Under the pieces are notes generated by a model. That model was given only the letters and a program-made list of their open reading frames with translations, made no database searches and was not told the DNA's origin. From assembly GCA_031552655.1 (NCBI GenBank), contig JAVBML010000023.1:1-6689 (forward strand): a DNA stretch of 6,689 bases. The letters are read 5' to 3'. Source of the DNA: CAZTPH01 sp031552655. GTDB taxonomy: Bacteria; Pseudomonadota; Gammaproteobacteria; UBA9339. The position numbers and the translations under genes are program-made. Of this stretch, positions 1 through 5,370 are shown one piece after another. The stretch's first letter is position 1, and every line of letters begins with the position of its first letter.

Positions 1-52
1 TCGGCCGTCCCGCAGCTGGAATACGCTACTATGACTTAACGCTTAGTATAGA

Positions 53-82
53 TTTTTAGCACTCGCTTTGCTCTACTAAAAA
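53..82. repeat. Inverted repeat / hairpin A (7-bp stem, 16-nt loop)
   Basis: TTTTTAG at 53-59 is the exact reverse complement of CTAAAAA at 76-82, around a 16-base loop. The loop resembles the loop of the next inverted repeat, at 103-131. The left arm starts with a T-run and the right arm ends with an A-run, so an RNA hairpin from either strand would have a weak A/U stem. A bidirectional terminator or part of a dispersed intergenic repeat is possible; neither can be shown from one copy. Confidence 0.45.
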
Positions 83-102
83 CCCTCACCTACCTCGGAC
101 TT

Positions 103-131
103 CTAGCCTACACTTCGTTCTCCTTGGCTAG
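103..131. repeat. Inverted repeat / hairpin B (6-bp stem, 17-nt loop)
   Basis: CTAGCC at 103-108 is the exact reverse complement of GGCTAG at 126-131, with a 17-base loop. Its loop (CACTTCGTTCTCCT at 111-124) aligns with the loop of the hairpin at 53-82 (CACTCGCTTTGCTCT at 60-74), so the two hairpins look like diverged copies of one unit. No T-run follows, which argues against a simple intrinsic terminator. Confidence 0.4.
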
Positions 132-299
132 CAGCGAATGAACAAAAAATGATTATAATTGCTGCGGAGTTTGAGAGAATATGATTGGTCTTTTTCTTAG
201 GACACCATCCGCTCAGACTTTAATGTCAATCGTAGTTAAAATTATCACAGGAGCGAGAGGGTAGGATATTGAGTAACAATAACTAAGGCAAATAAATAT

Positions 300-1889
300 A
301 TGATATTTAGGTTATTAGTAGTTGGATGGATGTTAGTAGGTACTGCGAATATAGTGTTTGCAGAAGTTATGCATGGAGCTATAGCTAGGGAAGTAACAAA
401 GCAAGGCGGTTTCCTCGTAGATGATATATCCTCGTGGTATAGTAAATATCAATTGCTGTCAGCCGAAGATAATAAAAATAGTTGGGAGCTGAGGGATGCC
501 TTGTTGGAAGAATTGTTTTCAAGATTAGAGGGAGATAAAATAAACAAAGGAGTCAATGGGCAATTATTCGATGCATTATTACAGCTAGCAGAAGATAGTA
601 TAGGAAAAGCAAAAGAGAAATTGCCGCCCCATCGTACCCAAGATAAGTGTTTCCGGGGAAATCAAAAACTGGAAGAGCAAGTAGAGAGGGTGCGAGAGCA
701 ATTGGCGCAAAGTGATATATATGGAATGCTAGGGTATATAGAAGAGTTGGTGGGTAAGATAAGAAATGCCCAAAGAGCATTGGAGCGGGAAGAGGGCTAT
801 GGGGAGTATGATGTTTATGGTTTTAGTAAAGGAGGGAGTAATTTCTATGACATCGTGAACAAAGATCTATGGAAATTAGCCAAGATAAGCCATGAGCTAG
901 AGAAAACTACGCGAACTCAGGGACTGGAGCTGACAGCTAAAGATCGAAGAGAATTGCTAGCTACCTGGGAAGAAGATAGGGCTAATAATAGTAAAGTGGT
1001 GGCAACGGTCTTGAGTGGTTTGGGGCTAGGAGGGGTGGTAGCAGGAGGAGTAGTGGGAGGTGTGACCAAGCTTAGGCAAATGCTAGCAAAGAGAAAGGCA
1101 GGCAGCGACGGTGGAGATAAGAATAAAAGTATTCAGGGAAATTATAATGGATCTAGAGATGGATTATTTTGGCACGGTAGTTGTCTTGAATCTGTTGATG
1201 ATAAGCAGATGATTACGGCTATGCATATAGATGCATTGTCAGATTCCTTGCTAGAGCAGATAAATCAGGAGCAAGAGAAACTTAAGCAGGAACAACAAGT
1301 TCAAACAAAAGCAGAGGAAGAGAAACTAGCAAATAATGCTGCAAAGTATGGATTTACCTTGCAGTCAGTTCCCGGAGACGGTAACTGCTTTTTTCATGCG
1401 GTGTTGGACCAACTCAAGCGCCTAGAATTAGCCGGGGAATGGAATTTTGGGAGCTTACGGGAACTTGCTGTTAATCATATGCAGGCAAATTCTGCGGAGT
1501 ATAGCAATAGTCTTGATGGTACTATGGAAGCATATATTACTAACATGCGGCGTTCTGGAACATATGCAGATCATCTGGTAATAGTCGCTTTAGCTCGGGC
1601 TTTAGACGTGAATCTGGTGATTATTAGAGATGATGATACGTCTCCCCAAGTCGTCAGAAAATCGCCTCGCGCAGGTGCTTCTACGCTATATTTGGGATAC
1701 CAGGAGAGAAAGCAGCACTATTATTCACTGGTACCATTGCTCTATGCTACCATAGATATTCCCTTGGATGAAGCGCATGTAGATTCCTGGCAGGATAATC
1801 ATGTTATCCATATTAATAATCATCTTAGTAACATTACCGCTAAACCACCTGAGCTGGTAGTAACAGAGGTATCCAAGAGTATTAACTGA
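300..1889 (+). CDS. Sec-exported OTU-family cysteine protease (putative deubiquitinase effector)
   Basis: The 529-residue protein carries an OTU protease domain at about residues 350-480. OTU enzymes cleave ubiquitin or polyubiquitin, and in bacteria they are known as host-directed effectors. Visible motifs are PGDGNCFFHAV with the expected D360 and nucleophile C363, a central helix region (GTYADHLVIVALARAL) typical of the family, and the catalytic histidine H473 in QHYYSL. Residues 1-21 form a signal peptide ending VFA, with cleavage probably before EVMHG. The N-terminal 330 residues are unrecognised: a charged helical part with a likely coiled coil near 115-145, a glycine-rich hydrophobic stretch at 233-255 that could enter a membrane, and a second Glu/Gln/Lys-rich coiled coil near 315-348. 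The start fits AAGG at 285-288. Codons are purine-rich (AGA/AGG, GGA/GGG), unlike the genes after 2466. The OTU assignment is strong; ubiquitin as substrate and export into a host are inference. Confidence 0.87.
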   Translation: MIFRLLVVGWMLVGTANIVFAEVMHGAIAREVTKQGGFLVDDISSWYSKYQLLSAEDNKNSWELRDALLEELFSRLEGDKINKGVNGQLFDALLQLAEDSIGKAKEKLPPHRTQDKCFRGNQKLEEQVERVREQLAQSDIYGMLGYIEELVGKIRNAQRALEREEGYGEYDVYGFSKGGSNFYDIVNKDLWKLAKISHELEKTTRTQGLELTAKDRRELLATWEEDRANNSKVVATVLSGLGLGGVVAGGVVGGVTKLRQMLAKRKAGSDGGDKNKSIQGNYNGSRDGLFWHGSCLESVDDKQMITAMHIDALSDSLLEQINQEQEKLKQEQQVQTKAEEEKLANNAAKYGFTLQSVPGDGNCFFHAVLDQLKRLELAGEWNFGSLRELAVNHMQANSAEYSNSLDGTMEAYITNMRRSGTYADHLVIVALARALDVNLVIIRDDDTSPQVVRKSPRAGASTLYLGYQERKQHYYSLVPLLYATIDIPLDEAHVDSWQDNHVIHINNHLSNITAKPPELVVTEVSKSIN

Positions 1890-1909
1890 AGTTTGAATAA
1901 CAAAAGGCT

Positions 1910-2205
1910 ATGTGTATTAATATATCCCATTCTAAATTAATTGTAAGGCCACGTTATTCAAGACATTATTATGATGTATTTAAGCTTGGAAACTCAAAGG
2001 TTAAATATAAAGCATTGGCTAACCTCAAATTGTTAGAAGAAGTGGTAGGATTTAAAAAGCGTTTCTATCCTCGTAACTGGGCGAACTATGACAATGCTTT
2101 TCCCAGAACTATTCGCTTACATCCAGCAAAACAAAATTTGTGCTATTTAGAACAGAATTATATAAGATACAAAAAATGATTTTTGGTGAATTAGGTAGGC
2201 TGTAA
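1910..2205 (+). pseudogene. C-terminal remnant of an AbiEii/AbiGii-type nucleotidyltransferase toxin
   Basis: The first frame gives 89 residues ending at 2179 and matches, from memory of the family, the C-terminal end of AbiEii-type toxins (the nucleotidyltransferase of AbiE-like toxin-antitoxin and phage-defence pairs). The landmarks are RPRYSRHYYDVFKL, ALANLKLLEEVVGFKKRFYP, and NWANYD before a Pro/Leu-rich stretch. The conserved continuation MIFGE is present at 2176-2190 but in another frame: one extra A in the A6 run at 2171-2176 would restore it, after which the frame ends at 2205. The N-terminal catalytic part is absent, because a TAA (1898-1900) closes the frame just upstream and the OTU gene ends at 1889. 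AAAAGG lies only two bases before the ATG, so efficient initiation is unlikely. No antitoxin gene is seen. A real small protein is an alternative, but the frameshifted family motif favours decay. Confidence 0.68.
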
Positions 2206-2218
2206 ATTTTGATTCTAT

Positions 2219-2295
2219 TGGCGCGCCCGGAGAGATTCGAACTCCCGACCCCCTGGTTCGTAGCCAGATACTCTATCCAACTGAGCTACGGGCGC
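2219..2295 (-). tRNA. tRNA-Arg (anticodon ACG)
   Basis: Read on the minus strand, the 77 bases fold as a full cloverleaf. The acceptor GCGCCCG pairs perfectly with CGGGCGC, and the D-arm GCTCAGTTGGATAGAGT is canonical. The anticodon stem TCTGG/CCAGG encloses the loop CTACGAA, giving anticodon ACG, which is expected to be edited to ICG to read CGU/CGC/CGA. The T-arm has TTCGAAT, the discriminator is G, and the CCA end is encoded (2219-2221). The gene is intact. It has its own upstream promoter at 2362-2391, and its 3' end abuts the toxin remnant. Confidence 0.97.
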
Positions 2296-2465
2296 TCCAT
2301 TTACTAACTAGCATTGGTTACCCTTGATCATCACTACATCAATGGCACCATGCACCGTAGCATTATAACCAAAATAAAATCCCACTTTCAAGGTAAACTT
2401 CTAGACAAAGGTTCCTTTTTTATAGAATAATTTACCCATTACTATAGAGTACAATTTGGTAAACC
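2296..2465. other. Divergent control region between tRNA-Arg and holC
   Basis: This 170-base gap holds the minus-strand tRNA promoter (2362-2391) and the tRNA precursor leader on one side, and the poorly defined upstream region of holC on the other. No reading frame with recognisable similarity is present. No inverted repeat strong enough to be called a terminator was found. Confidence 0.5.
2362..2391 (-). promoter_or_regulatory. Sigma70-type promoter for tRNA-Arg
   Basis: On the minus strand, TTGAAA (2391-2386) and a perfect TATAAT (2367-2362) are separated by 18 bases. Transcription would begin near 2354-2356, leaving a precursor leader of about 60 bases before the tRNA 5' end at 2295. The bases after the -10 box start with GC, as is common for stable-RNA promoters. 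This is the best -35/-10 match I found on this side of the tRNA. Confidence 0.6.
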
Positions 2466-2900
2466 ATGCTAGCAAAGATATCGTTTCACATTTTAACCAG
2501 CGAAACTTCCCCCAAAGCCCGGGAATTACACTGCTGTAAACTGATCGCCGCGGACTACGACAGCGATGCCAAAAGCAGAATATATGTACACACAGCAACC
2601 TCCGAAGAGAGCAAAAATCTTGATCTATTGCTATGGACCTTTAGTGATATTAGCTTTATTCCCCATGGCATCTACGATCCCCAAAAACCCGAAGCCACCA
2701 TCGTCATTGGCAACGATGATCATCTACAAATCACCGGAAATACATTGATCAATCTCTCCAATCGCCTGCCACCATTTTATCAAAATTTTAATCATCTCAT
2801 TGAAATCATAGCCCACGACGAAGAGATGAAATCCCTAGCCCGTAGCCGTTTCAGAAATTACCAAAAAAATGGGTATACCTTGGAAACATTTATGATCTAG
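2466..2900 (+). CDS. holC: DNA polymerase III chi subunit
   Basis: The 144-residue protein matches HolC in length (the E. coli protein is 147 residues) and layout. Chi, with psi, joins the clamp-loader complex and links the replisome to single-strand DNA-binding protein. Landmarks are the N-terminal strand ISFHIL, the core LLLWTF with W57, the SFIPHG motif (P66-H67-G68), a TLINLSNRLPPFYQNF segment, and the C-terminal ARSRFRNYQKNGYTLETF, which resembles the ARERY...Y...G end of beta/gammaproteobacterial HolC. An in-frame TAA at 2460-2462 makes ATG 2466 the earliest start. No Shine-Dalgarno sequence precedes it, and a possible -10 box TACAAT at 2450-2455 lacks a good -35, so the leader may be very short. 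The usual gammaproteobacterial neighbours pepA and valS are not next to it here. The gene is a likely chromosomal anchor rather than part of the accessory material. Confidence 0.85.
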   Translation: MLAKISFHILTSETSPKARELHCCKLIAADYDSDAKSRIYVHTATSEESKNLDLLLWTFSDISFIPHGIYDPQKPEATIVIGNDDHLQITGNTLINLSNRLPPFYQNFNHLIEIIAHDEEMKSLARSRFRNYQKNGYTLETFMI

Positions 2901-2909
2901 GTAAAAAAC

Positions 2910-2939
2910 TTGCATTAAAACTTAATTATGTGCTAGTAT
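2910..2939 (+). promoter_or_regulatory. Extended -10 promoter for the barrel-FecR-glycosyltransferase cluster
   Basis: TTGCAT (2910-2915) and TAGTAT (2934-2939) are 18 bases apart, and TG at 2931-2932 makes an extended -10 (TGCTAGTAT). The predicted start is near 2946, giving a leader of about 27 bases. That leader contains the strong Shine-Dalgarno GAGGA at 2961-2965, 7 bases before ATG 2973. The position, just after the holC stop, suggests that the cluster is transcribed independently. Confidence 0.5.
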
Positions 2940-2972
2940 TTACCTTGGACGTTAAAGTATGAGGATAAATAC

Positions 2973-4451
2973 ATGTATAACAACATAGGGAAGAAGATTT
3001 CTTTAGGTATCATTTCTTGTTTAGCCATTGCGGATATTTCTCTGGCCCAGAGTACCATCGACGAAGCCCATAGACTCACGGAGCAAAATGATTTTCATGG
3101 TGCCTTCAATTTACTGAAACAAGAGATCGATGGCATGGGAGATAAAACCCATGATCTAATGCTAGGTCGCATCGCTAATCTAATCAATAAACCGGATGAA
3201 GCGAGCATGGCCTGTGAAAGAGTAGCCACTCTGGAACCGAATAACGCAGAGGCTAAACTATGTCTCGCACGAGCTTACTACGATCTAGGTCATTATAATA
3301 AAGCGCTATCTCTACTGCTGACTCTGGAAGGTAAACAATTTACAATCCAGGAGCACAATCAAATCCAAGAACTACTAACCAGCACCAAAGCCAAAATTGC
3401 CCGGGCCAATAGAAATTGGCACATCTACGGCAAATTTGATGTTGGCTACGACGATAATATCACAGCAAAAACCAAAACTGACTACCTAGATCTCTCCATC
3501 TTAACCGATGGACCGGACTACAGATTTGGAGTACCTAAAAATGTGGCTAATTACATAATCGAAGACTATGAAAGAAAAACATGTGGGAATCAAGACGTAA
3601 GCACTTTGGAAGCATCATACGATTGCAATTATAATTATTTCAAAGAAAAGATAGACGACTACCGTGCCTCCATGGCGAAATATAATAAAAAACGTTCCTC
3701 CTCCTATCTCCATCCCCAAATTGGTATCCGTGGTTATCATAAACTAAGTGACCAGGGCGCTCACTGGTACTGGGATACTAATTTGCAGCATCGCGCATAC
3801 CTCGAAGAAACGGACTATGACGTAAGTAAAGTTAATTTCCTCGTGGGAGCTAATCAACTAATCAACAATTTATATCTACTGGATGGTTCCTTCTACTATC
3901 AGGAATATCTCCTCGATGGGAAAAATTATCGCCGCGCTCCGCTGCTATCACTGAGTGTTAGCCGAGCGATAAATACCAATAGTGTGGTTAAGCTATATAC
4001 GGAATGCGGCTCCTTTGCCTATCACAAACACAAGGATCTCAACGTTTACATTCTGGGGGGTGGTTTGGAATGGCGCTACCTGGATTATAAAAATCTCCTC
4101 ACTCTCCGCAGCTTTCTCGGTAGACACCAGCCACGATTTAAAAGTGACGGGGTAAGATATAGCGGTAATGACTACTACGGAGCAAGAATCAAAGGCAGAC
4201 ATAAGCTGACTCCTAAACTTAGCCTGGGAGCTGATTTTAGTTACCACAACGTTCGCTTCGATGGTAAAAGATTTGCCCACGCTGATCGTCGTAAAGAGTC
4301 GTTCTACGATACCTCGGCGGCCCTGTATTATCATTTAAAACCTGGCTACGATTGGTATGTGCAATGCAATTATAGCAACAACAACAGCAATCTATTTCCC
4401 TATAAATACCATCGCACTGAAGTATTCATGGGACTTAGCTTCAAATTTTAA
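2973..4451 (+). CDS. Outer-membrane beta-barrel with N-terminal TPR region, SLAM/DUF560-like
   Basis: Three parts are visible in the 492 residues. A signal peptide covers about 1-25 (cleavage near SLA/Q). A periplasmic helical region at about 27-145 contains TPR-like units, the clearest being EPNNAEAKLCLARAYYDLGHYNKAL. From about W149 the sequence alternates aromatic and polar residues to the end, and it finishes VFMGLSFKF with the terminal Phe typical of outer-membrane barrels. The first strand, KFDVGYDDNI (G158-Y159-D160-D161-N162), and the TPR-plus-barrel order resemble surface lipoprotein assembly modifiers, which move cargo across the outer membrane. A long insert (about 167-235) after the first strand carries two cysteines, C204 and C218. 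IISC at 13-16 resembles a lipobox but sits too early in the hydrophobic core. It probably heads an operon with the FecR gene 39 bases downstream. A generic TPR porin-like protein is the main alternative. Confidence 0.68.
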   Translation: MYNNIGKKISLGIISCLAIADISLAQSTIDEAHRLTEQNDFHGAFNLLKQEIDGMGDKTHDLMLGRIANLINKPDEASMACERVATLEPNNAEAKLCLARAYYDLGHYNKALSLLLTLEGKQFTIQEHNQIQELLTSTKAKIARANRNWHIYGKFDVGYDDNITAKTKTDYLDLSILTDGPDYRFGVPKNVANYIIEDYERKTCGNQDVSTLEASYDCNYNYFKEKIDDYRASMAKYNKKRSSSYLHPQIGIRGYHKLSDQGAHWYWDTNLQHRAYLEETDYDVSKVNFLVGANQLINNLYLLDGSFYYQEYLLDGKNYRRAPLLSLSVSRAINTNSVVKLYTECGSFAYHKHKDLNVYILGGGLEWRYLDYKNLLTLRSFLGRHQPRFKSDGVRYSGNDYYGARIKGRHKLTPKLSLGADFSYHNVRFDGKRFAHADRRKESFYDTSAALYYHLKPGYDWYVQCNYSNNNSNLFPYKYHRTEVFMGLSFKF

Positions 4452-4490
4452 TATATTTAATATAATTTTTCTAAAAGGGAGTGATGTACC

Positions 4491-5294
4491 ATGGTTAAAA
4501 ACATATTGATTTCACTAGTTCTACTAATACCCACCACGCTCTGGGCTGCCCAGGATGTTGGCATGGTAATTATGAGCCGAGGAGATGTCAGAACTGAAAA
4601 TAGCAAGGAAAGCAGGCCTCTAAAAAGAAAAAGTCGCATCTTTCTAAAGGATACCATTATCACCAAAAAAGATAGCCAGGCGCAACTAAGAATTAATGAT
4701 GGTACCATCATTTCCATTAAACCGAACACCAAATATTCGGTGGATGAGTTTAATTTAGATAAGAAAAATCCTCGAAATAATAAATACGTGGGAAAAATTA
4801 TCGAAGGCGCCTTAATTAGCTTAAGTAGCCGCGGTGAAGATACTACTCACAGAAATCATACAATCAAAACTCCGGTGGTTTCCATTGCCATTCGCGGAAC
4901 TCTTTTTGAACTAAATTCAAAAACAGCCAAGGCAACTCAGGCAGAGCTCAAAAATTCCCAAAATGCAAAGCAAGCTCTCCTAGCCTGTAACGATGTCTTT
5001 GCCAACAGTGGATCTACCGTTGTTTTAGATGGCGCCTTGGAAGTTAAAGACAGTAAAGGTAAGGTTATCTGTGACATTAGTGCTCACGGCCCTAATAATA
5101 GTTGTTCCTGGACTACCCTGGGCTGTTTCCGCAGTGAAGTATTTACTCCCACCATGTTACCCATAATACCACCCGTGGATAGCCACCAACCCACTGCCCA
5201 GGAACCCACCACTCCTGAAACTCCTCCGCAGCTAGAAGACACAATTAAAGTACCCGAGGAGATCATAAACCAAGATGCGTATGAGGGAACATAA
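4491..5294 (+). CDS. Exported FecR-domain protein
   Basis: The 267-residue protein has a signal peptide (about 1-20, ending LWAA/Q) and then a FecR domain at about 25-140. The hallmarks are a GDVR strand near the start, a DSQAQLRINDGTIISIKPN segment, and TPVVSIAIRGTLFEL with R135-G136-T137. It has no cytoplasmic anti-sigma region or internal membrane segment, and no sigma factor gene is nearby. It is therefore not a classical FecR regulator but belongs with the periplasmic or surface FecR-domain proteins of unclear role. After the domain, four cysteines (C166, C194, C205, C212) could form disulphides. A Pro/Thr-rich tail from about residue 224 looks disordered or wall-spanning. Translation starts after AGGGAG at 4476-4481, nine bases from the ATG. 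It lies 39 bases behind the barrel gene, suggesting co-transcription and a shared function. A TATAAT at 4461-4466 could be an internal promoter, but no good -35 is seen. Confidence 0.88.
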   Translation: MVKNILISLVLLIPTTLWAAQDVGMVIMSRGDVRTENSKESRPLKRKSRIFLKDTIITKKDSQAQLRINDGTIISIKPNTKYSVDEFNLDKKNPRNNKYVGKIIEGALISLSSRGEDTTHRNHTIKTPVVSIAIRGTLFELNSKTAKATQAELKNSQNAKQALLACNDVFANSGSTVVLDGALEVKDSKGKVICDISAHGPNNSCSWTTLGCFRSEVFTPTMLPIIPPVDSHQPTAQEPTTPETPPQLEDTIKVPEEIINQDAYEGT

Positions 5295-5320
5295 TAGAAG
5301 CTATGGAATAGATATATTGA

Positions 5321-5353
5321 ATGATGTTACGGCAACTAAAAATGCAACATCAT
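5321..5353 (+). repeat. 8-bp inverted repeat just before the glycosyltransferase ribosome binding site
   Basis: ATGATGTT (5321-5328) is exactly complementary to AACATCAT (5346-5353) across a 17-base loop. The right arm ends three bases before the Shine-Dalgarno sequence (5357-5361). The stem has only two G-C pairs and no T-run follows, so it is not a good intrinsic terminator. It could be an operator palindrome or a weak mRNA hairpin that affects translation of the next gene. Confidence 0.4.
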
Positions 5354-5356
5354 GGC

Positions 5357-5361
5357 AAGGA
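5357..5361 (+). promoter_or_regulatory. Ribosome binding site setting the glycosyltransferase start
   Basis: AAGGA lies nine bases before ATG 5371. It favours this start over the ATG at 5352, which opens a different frame and stops after 13 codons. The chosen start also gives a complete signal peptide. Confidence 0.6.
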
Positions 5362-5370
5362 AAATAGGCA

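Larger units (their letters stand above)
1..299. other. Intergenic region without a gene
   Basis: No reading frame of useful length or recognisable protein similarity is seen on either strand; the minus-strand frames across 1-140 are broken by repeated TAG stops. The stretch contains two short inverted repeats (53-82 and 103-131, listed separately). The last 15 bases before the downstream ATG hold a modest Shine-Dalgarno AAGG at 285-288. I could not pick out a convincing -35/-10 pair for the gene at 300. Confidence 0.6.

Noticed and set aside
553..780. A hydrophobic minus-strand open frame inside the OTU gene
   Set aside because: Its hydrophobic, Leu/Tyr-rich look is what results from reading the antisense of a purine-rich coiled-coil coding region; nothing independent supports it.
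2180..2218. Intrinsic terminator downstream of the tRNA on the minus strand
   Set aside because: T-rich stretches exist but no stable G-C stem precedes them.
3012..3020. IISC in the barrel protein leader as a lipoprotein lipobox
   Set aside because: The hydrophobic core before C16 would be only about seven residues and continues well past it; cleavage near SLA/Q at about 25 fits better.
3993..4334. A 113-codon open frame on the minus strand inside the barrel gene
   Set aside because: It is antisense to a well-supported barrel sequence and has no recognisable domain or convincing ribosome binding site.
4461..4466. TATAAT before the FecR gene as an internal promoter
   Set aside because: It lies in a very AT-rich gap, where this hexamer is easily found by chance, and there is no acceptable -35 box at the right distance.
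4457..4732. A 91-codon minus-strand frame overlapping the start of the FecR gene
   Set aside because: It is antisense to the FecR signal peptide and domain and shows no family similarity.
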